This document shows positions 26,401-34,600 of a stretch of DNA of 64,000 bases, in pieces (positions within the stretch are counted from its first letter, which is position 1; the number at the start of each line of letters is the position of its first letter). Origin of the DNA: Hyphochytrium catenoides (taxonomy: Eukaryota > Sar > Hyphochytriomycetes > Hyphochytriales > Hyphochytriaceae); assembly GCA_900088475.1 (NCBI GenBank), contig FLMG01003521.1, forward strand, positions 211,361-275,360, written 5' to 3'. A program made the translations under genes and the position numbers. The notes beneath the pieces are model-generated. The model was given only the letters and a program-made list of their open reading frames with translations. It was not told the origin of the DNA and made no database searches.

Positions 26401-28454
26401 TCAATGGCAATCTGGATGAGCTCAGGATTAGCAGTATCTGCAGATACAATGGCAATTTTACTCCTCCTGCATCGGCATTTACCATGGACCCATACACCCT
26501 AGTGCTAAATCACTTCGATGGACCTGTTGGGACAAGTAACCTGATGATGACTGAAGATGTTAGTCTACCTACGGCACAGCCCGATAAGACTACGTACAGT
26601 GTCAGTGGCACCGTAGAGATTTCAACGAACGACCAGAAATTCGGTTCTTCTTCAGCTTACTTCCCCACTACACCTTCAAGCGTTGCTGTTGCAGGTTTGT
26701 ACACACCAATTGCGCCCTGGACTATTGAAGGCTGGCTCTACATCACACGCTTACCAACCTCATATGCAACATTCATTGGTTCAAACGATGCTAGTGGAAC
26801 ACCGGCAGCCAATGCCTTCTCGATCAGTAATGGTGGCGTTAACATAACATGGGCATCAAAGGCAGGAAGTGTCGTCTCCAACGTTACTTCATCTAACAAC
26901 ATACACTCAGGTACGTGGGTTCACTGCGTTCTGCAATGTGATGGGCTTGGTTCATTGTCTGCCGTCGTAAATGGCCAGCAAGTAGCTAACTCATTCAGTG
27001 GTAACAGTAGAAATATGGACTCAGTGTTTGCAGCTTTGAGTTTGGGTTCTTCCAATGGCTACACTAATCCGCTAGTGGGCTACCTCGACTCTCTGAGAAT
27101 TAGTAAGGTTCAGAGATATCGTCCAAATGCGTTTATGGTGTCGAACATGCCTTTCACAGTTGATACTCACACACTCTTGTTGAATAACTTTGAGTCTGGG
27201 GCCAACGACGCGCTCTTCAAGGGCACTGTTGAAGGAGCCACGTACTCCAGCACTGACTCCACGCAGATTGGCGCACCAGCAAGTCAGCTGTTCGGGTCCA
27301 ACACTTTCGCATTCCTCGCCGGGAGCAGCACCACTAACGTCTCGCTATCAAATTTGACAAATAGTGTTGTTGCCACTCCACCAAGCTGGACCATGGAGAT
27401 GTGGCTCTACCTCGCGGGCCACTACTCCACGGTTACAGGAACGCCTATCCTCACTACTCAAGGTTTTCAGATTACAGTACTATACCCATCCAAGCTGATT
27501 GCCCTCGTTACACCCGATGGGACCACTACAGTGAGCTCAACGCCAATGCCCTTCATGCAATGGAGGCATCTTGCCATCGTCTTTGATGGGACACAATATA
27601 GAGTCTATGTGCATGGTGTAGCCGTCATCACTTATAACTCCACAAACGCAAGTAACGCACTTCGGTCTATCTACCTAGCATGGAGAGCTGGTCTGTCCAC
27701 TACACGTAATGTCCCAATGTATGGGAGCAACTTCAGAGTCAGCAACGTGCCGCGATACAGCGGCGCTACATTCACGGTCCCCACATCCGCCTTTGCTAAT
27801 GACCTCAACACGATGGCACTCAACCCCTTGTCAACCTCAACCTTTGTGGCTGGTGGCTCAGGCATGATCCGAGGTGGCTTCACCTACAATAGAATATATT
27901 GTGTCTATGTCTTGGGGCATGACCAGTTGCCAGTATACCTACTGTCCGACAGAAACGTAGCAAACGGTGATGTACTGGTCGACCTACCGCCCGGCTACTC
28001 AACAGAGAACTACCGCCAACTACCCATCTACCTAGTAAGTGAGGACAACTCAGCCAACACGCTAGCACTACGCCCATACTACTACAGCAACAACCTATGC
28101 ATTGTCGGCGCAGCCAACAACCGATTGGGAGTGTCATCCTTCAGCTCATTGGCCTATAGCTCAGTGAACAGCCAGTTCGCAAACTACATTCCCCCAAATG
28201 CAACAAGGTATAAGGCCTCCCTTGTCTTTAGAAACAGTAAACAGGGCTTAGCCTCAGTCAAGTTCTCCAATGACACCTTTGAGTCAAATGTGGTAGAGAT
28301 TGCTGATGACACTAGCCAGTCAAGCACTAACCCTATGTACTCCTTCCAGTTTGTAGATGCTCCATGCTATGGCGGAGTTGCTAACATGGCTATTACAGAC
28401 ACCAACAGTGCCGCTACTGTAGGTGTTCTCGGATTCTACTTGAATGAAGCCTAA
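14499..28454 (+). CDS. Giant LamG/F5/8C/NHL-repeat surface protein 1
   Basis: 4,651 residues. The N-terminus has fibre-like modules (PPAIGSGT..., GGTGMTSYSANDLLIGN then LPIG/LSVG) shared with the other giants. About eleven LamG-like jelly rolls follow, each with a WTIEFWF-type strand (around residues 197, 797, 1201, 1426, 1660, 1890, 2482, 3634, 3862, 4072, 4295) and ending YxDExRIS, RY, FTP, LNHFDG. Two F5/8C (discoidin)-like domains lie at ~2007-2374 (GEWVQLRVP, FVLAGSNDGATWT). Residues ~2660-3590 hold NHL-type propeller repeats (LFIADSGNHRIRR). GTSFTSRFVVGD modules recur, and the C-terminal domain (~4465-4651) is shared with giants 2-4. No signal peptide or TM seen. Probable virion adhesin/fibril binding glycans (inference). 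Confidence 0.85.
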   Translation: MSSITVNTINVTSGSIKSVTTTKVGGVGIATTGDVATGTSKVKLVTPASLASLFDAVSVGGKSTSVGTFGVVTAASVSGPVIADIKTLLAATSTTKAINPAALRTVLANPPAIGSGTANKAQFVDVSATSVNPASTALATAAEANGSYSGTIAPSYTWTVNGSAAVATTSKKFGTGSLAILTAGSTAQVSVTPPTNEWTIEFWFNVSSSLPDTVNGLLGNATEFLIALAYDPDLSKIAVFLSSDGASWDIANYDETSNTAALGVWNHVAVQYNGFQYAVFLNGVRTVVGTPGTNAVLNALAWSNLQVGGWAWSGDFANGYIDCLRISNIARYNGDFTPQTTEFVRDLNTILLNNFNGSNGSTDLNATEVKSILGYSNNKVMTPQSSVAMFKSPPIIGSVTPGHATFTNLSVSGNFNLTTPITASQGGLGFTSYVKGDLVLGGGGASLNKLPIGAAGRYLRSESHSTYGLAWQTPSYSIAQSQKSLFAIASESVVPTITDKALTPATIPYFASRPPAIGSTTPTSGTLGAVTVHSATTLANNVTLAQGGTGMTSYSANDLLIGNTSNALSKLSVGTPGQYLRTDTSKPLGVSWASASAGSGSGGSGNSGSGGSGSVGGANGATNNYSYVSKPKKLSNSQWSFDQIHVVSSTGSEFQSTTPLSFRTSTLGAINGIAQSETLDGTISLDRTDPYKITGIGTSFTSRFVVGDVITIAESTVKTVTAIGSSTSMTVDTPFLATTNAANSWVSKLTTNQPYVTGGDCFRYNRGKFGFSAAVTNGSDTQFQVTLAPSILTSPPAAWTYEFWYTHNNSAGVNSFFQIPGYVTLTRNTGAALFYSLSNGNGVALVSSASTTPSVTSGAYVHVAYCFDGTSFSLYLNGTRVYTTAGVNIPADSLQTVIFGSIFGSTVELVYIDEFRFSTVARYSGTTYTIPTEKFTWDNSTLCLQHFETIDFNLSDEANFLNQSGLTYKRGGLASNARYHIYGYSLNGANHALLLSPRSVKAGQTVVDVPTALSGYLQVQIPCIVDVSDGVVSLIKNNVDYPDGYVDSGNPKQLNAFQYSVPYTSARNATNTANIEIKGSKVLDVQKTGPNGIAQGSITGILGAASGTTITGVGTQFMKDLQVGTILTVNGQSRTVTAIASDTSLTVDAAYTSIPTWVGKNNSTVGNLSPASASNALYLTNAVGSNSIGNVYVNGLAAPAGAWTIEMWFLPHADTTYNYGLFCDWLQSGLSVYLRASDLKLQVRINTTAASDLTLGSWQFNNFTTNAATNHGWNHFALQFDGTNSYRGILNGSVASSVAFTSTSAMLPGVWDRLQFGLADCDTGFEGYLDSVRVSKVSRYSADFTPTATFTSDANTLSLNTFDSAVNITTSEQVSGITWSDSTPTFSTTRSRFGNTSLRFKGTKNSVGAKPHMHTNISALATPPVEQWTIELWFNHDSAFKDFSCLIGNHTDNILKVGLNSQAQMVFYALATNGTVIANNLLGGAGSVGQSTWNHLALVFTGRQYVLYVNGMADINVASELPVDQRAFTQMVLGRVVGNASWTLTDAYLDEFRVSTVARYTADFTPPTAVFTKDAQTMALNHFELTSNPNDPKDLNQSEDATIVKTSLVATNVTPTYTWTASDGAIISRDQSRYGVSSLKLVRGTSSSVSVSGGPNTPATWTIALWVYPNNFSNAVTVLSTAGALFEIALTTSGYVTVAAGVTATGDIFTTQSSSNSIPAASWAHIAVTYTSSTYTIFVNGVRTVIATGKSNLGTSAFNSITLGKSTVTAGRALDGYLDEFHVTSDILYSAAFSPTESATLRSTSSLILNHFDGNEGSTELSSTEDLTVEQAVQVLTQTNMNTTFTPTYAWTAINGAAISRTVAKFGVASLKLTRSTSDQASITSGPNTPSTWTLSFWVYPADLSAESTVITNNNNYLVVSVTATGNVRLLVGTSSAGDLANGTSSNSVSSTAWSHVALTYDSSSYTLFVNGIPTIIATSKGNIPSTAFNTLYLGKSVPQIDTASTICPPGPMTANTTVLVGGTYIASASSVIPGYNGLYDPYKMFNNSNTDSNDCWLSAASMYASSGFYQGTTLTTVSGTSYAGEWVQLRVPSPVSVTTYTLIGELNLDTTSTYEYARTRSPSLFVLAGSNDGATWTTIHDQSTRLTNWAANGHMVFTATNNNSYTYFRLVVRQVGIGSIASDGYAAIGELKFNETRSPPAAMTSDTSVLNGGTYIASASSYYNATSFPAFKSFDNNISTNWNSTVNAYNSSTGAYTGSNTTTISGVSYAGDWLQLQLPAAVSTVYYAIQSHSTVTVCPGTFVLAGSNDGVTWTLVHSQTSVPQWISARYSYFTTTNNAPYMYYRLVGRTGNGMTYWGVNELILVGGTVGVTVPASSSFNGYIDDFHVTSDVLYTSSFTPPTSAPSRRPQDLILNHFDGTDGSTNLQLSEDTAMSVPPVNTYGGALPVTTNKMFGTASLLCDRTTNKYIDIRVDLSSKNMDDFCLEAWVNLTSYPTTHSVLLAAKTNFTFQLVVNPSGYPALYVGNGSSWSQANGVTNSGQLFTNYWQHVAVTYSHTSGYRVFVDGYTAMSVVKLWPVKMDTVYIGSSVQYSSDSNLNWNGYIDEFRYSNCTRYTQTFIPQTAQFYRDTETLILLHFDDTTQVVQDLVVPSKSTPTWNLTTGGVLSVAGAQFNGVSDVKLDGAYLYVLDTTNKSIKKIATNGLSVTTMISGLTSPSAIAPDGSGGCFYTEPTLHRVYYVTSNGSSIVYAGTGTAGAQDSNISTTGALASSLGVNLLSAGGVCVDRNTNNVYFCNQTSIYKIEPNGRVTMIHTGISTARTIGLNESGTTMYISVPGRLYKFDLTNGYFYWNFLGSGTAGFADGTGTSAQVSSAINGIAAVGDLIYFSDNGNVRIRAFYDSPGLAQATVFTVIGNSSPTGADGYGESASILQPWGITVSPDQSYLYISSGAASSRVRRYDRSTTEVTTVSTSGTLPSNGAKYITQTSDSYIYVTDSITIYRIDLATNAMVAVSGGSTGSGDNQYMGFVGLQRDSGDNLIIGDGSSYRIIWWDRQGTASVNFGRVIGTGAALVTVTNGNSLTEARMGTTTTILSDSTYLYACESTNSLIRRYNPGNGTCDTYKSGIAAMAACFDGSNSTMYVCETRRVYAISMWDGTSTLIAGTGTSGTVNGPGVSATFTAIARVYCSLDGYLYLSDQNRIRRINLNDGVYTVSTFAGTGTATSTDNTNPLLATFNTPQGILTRSDYNYYSGWALHAVYVGENTGARIRRIDGPTGAVTTLVSGIGSVTDIKYTSSSDTDWIAATIQNQGSIKIFDQAGVQYYTIGLGTGGYLDAAESNLARLNSPNTLCFHNGAIYVGESARIRKIANPYDTIAGVTTFAGTGTTGNVPPEVITPTISQPTGIIYDRIYTGNVYVCTTFNSIPRIRVVDGSSIKTLAGGTLNGLKNGLGYMAGFSSLGKMAFDTTNRVLYVVDGTTVRTVKVGGVGGIVGNKNISVSNIQGVACNSANGDIYMSTADHTIRRFSNNTVSIIAGASASSGSTDATGTSARFNSPAGLTSDATGNLFIADSGNHRIRRLDMSSLAVTTVAGSTAGNVDFATYGFTTTDSKFGTRSLAFGGVHPVRPTLGNIVVNTARPWTVELWFNPAAWATSYLIHCGSAVGGLRIRTYNNGRVAFFINDYETTSSGYYTTAKWNHVAVQYNGTDYRCYLNGDLDVAYNSGGATMFPDAFKNISLATSIVYGAANQAFVGNIDEVRISNVARYSNGTGGGLPVGRFVRDLHTAALNHFEGISTTELTHGEDLATMPVEIPTWGTFNPGNYAAISKAPKLVSNSKKFGSTSLAFNGTDEVVMVSKNWYTTKPPISHWTLEFWAYLTASMNGKAIARSTHTTGYSIILTATNVQCALGNSGSIANAVSSNAFTPNDWNHIALCYTYNGYWLYVNGVGTQLTSSTSQVFHDAIVFGHGGNTLFNGNLDELRISSICRYNGNFTPPASAFTMDPYTLVLNHFDGPVGTSNLMMTEDVSLPTAQPDKTTYSVSGTVEISTNDQKFGSSSAYFPTTPSSVAVAGLYTPIAPWTIEGWLYITRLPTSYATFIGSNDASGTPAANAFSISNGGVNITWASKAGSVVSNVTSSNNIHSGTWVHCVLQCDGLGSLSAVVNGQQVANSFSGNSRNMDSVFAALSLGSSNGYTNPLVGYLDSLRISKVQRYRPNAFMVSNMPFTVDTHTLLLNNFESGANDALFKGTVEGATYSSTDSTQIGAPASQLFGSNTFAFLAGSSTTNVSLSNLTNSVVATPPSWTMEMWLYLAGHYSTVTGTPILTTQGFQITVLYPSKLIALVTPDGTTTVSSTPMPFMQWRHLAIVFDGTQYRVYVHGVAVITYNSTNASNALRSIYLAWRAGLSTTRNVPMYGSNFRVSNVPRYSGATFTVPTSAFANDLNTMALNPLSTSTFVAGGSGMIRGGFTYNRIYCVYVLGHDQLPVYLLSDRNVANGDVLVDLPPGYSTENYRQLPIYLVSEDNSANTLALRPYYYSNNLCIVGAANNRLGVSSFSSLAYSSVNSQFANYIPPNATRYKASLVFRNSKQGLASVKFSNDTFESNVVEIADDTSQSSTNPMYSFQFVDAPCYGGVANMAITDTNSAATVGVLGFYLNEA

Positions 28455-28470
28455 GGTTAAAAAAAAAGGG

Positions 28471-28538
28471 ATCTGGCTACTTCCGGAGTATGAGATCCAA
28501 AGCCTAAGATAACATTAGCATCTGGCTACTTCCGGAGT
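28471..28538 (+). repeat. Bipartite ACTTCCGG element, copy 2
   Basis: ATCTGGCTACTTCCGGAGT occurs identically at 28471-28489 and 28520-28538, start to start 49 bp, 17 bp after the stop codon of giant gene 1. The spacer contains CCTAAGATAACATTAGC, similar to the other copies. Confidence 0.8.
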
Positions 28539-28586
28539 CCCAATCCCATAGCCGGTAACCGAAATGTCAAATATATATGGTTACTA

Positions 28587-28611
28587 TTTTTTCCAGAATG
28601 CATAGTATAAT
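28587..28611 (+). promoter_or_regulatory. Candidate late promoter of giant gene 2
   Basis: T6 tract (28587-28592), a 13-nt gap, then TATAATA at 28606, 34 nt before the ATG at 28640. A GGGAGG just before this ATG looks like a ribosome-binding site, but the other genes lack it. Confidence 0.5.
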
Positions 28612-28639
28612 AGTACCGTTATAGTCAGGTAGGGAGGCC

Positions 28640-31600
28640 ATGTCGACGCTAACCTTCGTTCGCGGTAATTTTCAATCTGCAACTGTAACAAACTTGAACT
28701 TTACAACAGTGACAGGGTCAGCTGTGGCTACACCTCGTGAGATCAAGGATGGACTATCTACAACCAAGGTTGTCAGTCCTTATGGGGCAAAGCTTGCACT
28801 GTCTCTGTTTTCCGTTGGAAACTCAAGTACGTCAGCGAAGTTTACCGATGTTACCGCATCTGATTTTACAGCTGCTGTTGTGGCAGACGCGGCCACGGCG
28901 ATTGCAGGCATCTCGGCGACGAAAATTATCACGCCAGCCACATTGGTTGCTGTCCTGCTGAGACCGCCTAGAATTGGCTCTATCACCCCAGCTAATGCCT
29001 CCTTCACTACACTCAAGATGGACTCACTTTCCGGCGCAGTACAGGCAGACTCTCAATCAATCAATGACCCTTCAATCCAGAATAAAGTAGTTAACCCCAT
29101 GGCGGCATACTCCCGGTTCCAAACACCAGGCGCGATCGGGTCTTCCGTCCCAAACACTGGTACCTTCACCGACCTCACTGTGGATAGTATAACGATGGTA
29201 AATGACGTCTTTCAGGTTTCTGAAGGTGGGCTGGGCATAAATACCTTCAGTAGGGGTGACCTGCTTGTTGCAAGTGACACCTCGACAATCACCAAACTCC
29301 CTATGGGCACTGACGGCCAGTTCCTACAAGCCGATGCCTCCACCGCCACCGGAGTAAAGTGGGTCGACAACCCTACCGCACAATCTGGAACGGAGACGCT
29401 ATACAACGCCTCCGATGTAGAAGCTCTGAATGCAGCACTGAGTAACAAAGCAATCACTCCAGCGAATATACCTGCGCTCTTCTCAGCTCCATATCCTCTC
29501 GGTGGCACTAGCAAGCCGGTGGCAAACTTCACCACTATGGAAGTAAAGGGTACGCTAACGCTGACCAACCCCTTGCCAGCCAAGTCAGGGGCCACCGGCA
29601 TGTCCACCTTCAGTAAGGGTGACCTCCTTGTCGCAACAGACCCGACTACTCTAAGCGTCTTGCCACTTGATGCGACAACGGGAAAGTACCTTGTCACAGA
29701 CTCATCCACAACGACAGGTTTGAAATGGACAACAGTTCCCCAGCTTACCATCAAGACAACAGGAGGTGGAAGCGCCACCTTGCCTGCCGGTGCTCTCCCT
29801 AAGGACTACTTGCGGCTTGGTGCCGCCACCCGGTTGTCTCCTACCACTTTGAAGATTGACTCTGTGTACGCTCGTGACTCAACCAACACATCAAACATTA
29901 TGATTACAACACCAACCACAGTAGATATTCACTCATGGGGTTCAGCTGACAGTGTCTACATGGGGCCCAGACTCTCAGGAGTGATGACCACATCCGGCCG
30001 GCGTCTGAGCGGCATAGACTCTCAGTTCACAACCGAGGTTAGTGTAGGTGATCAGCTTCGTATTGGAGATGATCTCCTCAAAGTAACTAAGATAGATAGC
30101 AATAGCCTACTACGAGTGGAGAAGCCCTTTGCACCTCTCGATGGCGCCGCATCGCTTGTCAACGGCACTGTGGGCTGCAGGATCAGCACTGCCGATGCCC
30201 GGTTCGGTAGTAGCTCTCTATCGGTAACCACAACCAATACTTTCACTCTAACCGGAGTCAATGACAATGTCAATCACTTTACTATTGAGTTTTGGTTCAA
30301 TCCTCAAAATGTAGTAGCAGCCATTAACATTCTAAGTGTTGCGACCCGTGGGATCAACATCACCTTCACTACGGCGAAACGCATTACAGTCACCACCGCA
30401 CTGGGTACACTAACCTCTAGACTCCCACTGCAGCTCGGCAAGTGGCAGCACTTCGCCTTGTCATATGATGGTGTAAGCACACGACTGTTCATAGATGGTG
30501 TGGCCGCCTTCGAACCTAACGTACTCTCTCACATTGAATGGCAGTCAGATATGAAGTTCTGGACCTATCTTAGTCTATTCAATAACACCACGGCTACCTA
30601 CTCCATTGATGAGCTTCGTATCAGCAACATCTGTAAGTACAGTGAGCCCTTCACTCCACGTAACTCTCAGTTCACTGTAGGACCACATACCTTGTTTCTA
30701 AACCATTTCGAGTCCACGGATGGTAGCACAACAATCGCAGCACTTGACGAGACAAAGCAAGGCGCGGTATCCTTCGGGGCTGTCAGCAAGGTACTGCCCA
30801 CCAAGACGAAGCTATGTCTCTATGCGCTGACACTGACTGACGCTACGTCCACTTTGCAATTCTTGCCATATGATTCTCAAGCGGGAGACTCACTCACAGG
30901 GGTTTCGTCTGTTAGCAAGTATGCTCAGCTACCATACTACTTTGAAATAAACTCAGATGGACAGGTTAGCAGAGCGGGGCTTGTCTCTACGTCCAAACTT
31001 GGAACTTCTTCCTTTGACACAATGAAGGTTACCTCGGGACGTACGGCCTCTGTTAGCTACAGGACAACTGATGCTCTATCACGACCAGTGATTGCCAAGG
31101 ACCAAGTAATAGACCTATCTACAACATTCCTTGACTCCAGCCCAAGTCAGGAACTCTATCAGAGCTGTATTCTACTAGGCACAGTTGCTGTTAGCGGAAC
31201 CACAATCACGGGTACTGGGACCACCTTCACGACACACTTCGCAGTCGGGGATATTATCTTAATCAATAACACTCAGGAAAGACTAACCGTAACTACTATA
31301 ACAAGCGACACCTCACTCACAGTGAGTGCTGCGGGCACTAACACAACTGGGTCCAAGTATGCGAAACTGACCACCGCCGCACCTACACCTACAACAAACA
31401 ATGCGACAGGGACAGCTCAAGTGTATGGCACAAAGGTCATTGGGAACGGAACAGCGTTCACTAGTGAGCTCGCCGTAGGAGATATGGTCCGTCTGACGCC
31501 ATCAGGCAGTGCAGCATACGTGAAGTCGATCATAAATGATAGTTCGCTGGAGCTGCAGACCAGCGCGGCATTAAAGAGGCCAGACGTGATCTGGCGGAAC

Positions 31601-34600
31601 CCTGCACCACCTGCAGCATCATCAGCTGTGGGTAACTGGAATGGGTTTGTCCAGATGGTATCCAGCCAGCGACCGACTTACTACTATGGGTTCAGTACAA
31701 GACCTGGGCCAATCCCGAAGAGAACTATAGAAGCTCCACCAACTGCTATGTCATCGAGTACACTGACTGTTAACGGAGAGTCCTATTTTGTTACAACTAG
31801 TAGCACAGCTTCTCAAGCTTTCTATGCCTTTGATGGTAATGCCAGTACCTATTGGATGTCGGGTGCGAATTATACCTCATCAACTGGTGTAGCATTGACC
31901 ACATACCCGACGACAGTCAACGGTGGCACAGTAATTTATGGGGACTGGCTACAGTTACAGCTACCGAAGGCGGCTGCTCTGGCCAACTATACCTTTGTTG
32001 CAGCTTCAACACTAGAGACAACAAGGTCGCCCCGGCAATGGTACATCCTTGGCTCAATGGATGGCACAGCTTGGACACAGATCTCTCTTGTCTCCAGTAT
32101 TACTGACTGGTCTACTACGAATACTGTGAAGACGTACATCGTGAACTCCTCCGCCCGATACTTGTACTATAGATTTGTCATTACACAGGTAGGAAACTTG
32201 ACAACGGGTGGGACAAATCAGGCAACTGCAGTTTTGTCTACTCTCAGTCTTCGGGTGGATCTCTCTGATCCAACGCTGCCGCTTACACCTTTGCCCTATG
32301 TTAGATTTGATCGTGCAAGTACACAGCATCTAGTAGCCAATAGACCTGTGACGCTGAACGGTGGTACTAATGGTGGTGTGACGATAGTAGCATTTGTTAA
32401 CCTCTCAAACCCTGGGTCATATGAGCGTCTCCTGGACTTCTCTCACACTCGCGACTCGACCAATTCTGATGTCGTGGTGTTCGCGAGGTTTGCCACCAAC
32501 AACCAACTTACCTTTGTGGTAACAAACGGCGGGACAGTCCTTTTTCAAGTAACTACTGGGACAATACTTACTAACAACGGATGGTGTGTAGCCGTGGCCC
32601 GCATGCAGAACTCGCCGTTGCTAGCCACCATCCACGTCGATGGTGCGCTAGCAGCATCGGGTACACCCAGCGCCGGAATGACTAACAGAACAACCACTGT
32701 CTCAAATTTCGTTTGTCGCTCAAGATCTACTGCCGATACTGCTTTCGAGGGTGGCTTGCGTGCGTTGTATGTCTATGACTATGCATTGTCTGATACTGAG
32801 ATCTCTACAGTCACGTATGCATTGAGGGCAGGTGACGCTGCGCCGAGTGTCACCCGAGTGCCTGTTGTTTCACTGTCGCCAGAGCCTGTATCGATGTTGC
32901 CTGTCGCGGGACTCTCCAAGTTCGGACTACAGTTCAGCCAAGCCACTGCAGGAAGCCAGCCACAGCTTACGCTGGATGGTCTGAATCAACCGCCGGTGTT
33001 ATCGTTTGTGGCAGGTACTTCCAAGAGCGTTGCTACATATGGGTCATCTGGCGGATCTCTAAGCACTACATTTGCAAAGTTTGGGTCAACTTCGCTTAGC
33101 CTGGGAAGTTACAATAGCGCCAACTTCTTCCAAATTACATCGGTACCAGCAACAACATCGACCTCACCATGGACAATAGAGTTCTGGTGGTACTTTGATG
33201 GCATTACTAGTGGTTACAGAAACATATGCTGGGACCCGTTCTGGACATCACTTCAAATATTCACGGCTACTGCTTCGAACATCCCTAAAATCTACTTAAG
33301 CTCAAATAACTCCAGCTGGAACATCTTCAGTAACGGTGGTACGATTGCATTAGTTACAGGTTGGAATCATGTCGCTTTGTCATGGGATGGCTCCACTTAT
33401 AGATATTTCGTCCAAGGCGCGTTGTCTGCTTCCACTGCATCGACGCTCCAAGTATACACCTCGTTATGGAGCTGTATACGATTTGGCAACGCGGGAGGTG
33501 GATACTACGACGAGCTCAGAATTAGCAACACTTGTAGATACGCAGCGGTGTTCACGCCGCCAACAACAGCATTTGTCACTGATACAAGTACAATCACACT
33601 TCAACACTTTGAAGGCGTTAATGGCGGCGTAATACCTGAGAGCGAGGGACCACCTGGTAATGCTTCGTCATTACAGAGTACCACCCCTGTATCCTTCCAG
33701 ATGGGTAACGGATCTTCTGATGGCTTCACCTGTCTAGTACTTTTCCGCTTCACAACTGGGCTGATCACTGGAACAACAGCAGATGCTATTTTCAACTTCG
33801 AAGACTCAACAGCAGCTAACACTAATGCTATCCGCCTCCTGAGGACAACTGGAACTGCAGGACTTACTATGACTATACTCAACGGTACTGCTGCATATAT
33901 CAATCTAGCGTCGACAGCCGTGTTTGTGGAGAATACATGGCACGTCGGTGCCTTCCGGTATCAGAAATCAACAACAACCGCACAGTTCTTCCGCAATGGA
34001 ATATCCCTCAGCTCCACAACCGTTGGATCCCCAGGCAACACTCGTACCTTGAACAACAATACTATTGGTAGACAAGGAAGTACGAACTTCCAAGGTGACA
34101 TCAGGTCGGCCTACTTCTTTGACACGGCCCTAAGTGATGCTGACTTGACTACGTTGTCAGACTCTATGATTAACGGAACTCCGTACACCATCACTCCGAG
34201 TCCCACATTATCAATCGATCCTACATCTAATTTTGAGTTTCAAACTAATCGTCTTGTCACTTCAGAAAAGAAGTTTGGAGTGAGCTCACTCGGACCATCA
34301 CGGCCAGCAACTGCTTTGATCCCATATGTGCCTAACGTCTTGTATGCTTACACGATTGAGTGCTGGTTCCGTTTGCCTACAGTTCCCCTTGTTGATACAA
34401 CTATAGTATCTTATCTGAACCGAGCTAGAGGATCAGGAAACAGCGGTGGCGTTCTAGACAGTATGGCCATTGCAGTGGACCCTGCTGGAAAGCTCACATT
34501 CTCCAAGGTAACTCAATTCTCATCTACCACCACACAAAGCATAAATCAGACCAACATCATAACAGTAGACCCTGAGATGTGGCATCATGTAGCACTCTGC

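Noticed and set aside
28624-28639. Shine-Dalgarno-like GGGAGG before giant gene 2 as evidence of a bacterial genome
   Set aside because: No other start in the window has it. H3, RING-CH, SLC34, TATA-type promoters and AATAAA signals point to a eukaryotic virus.
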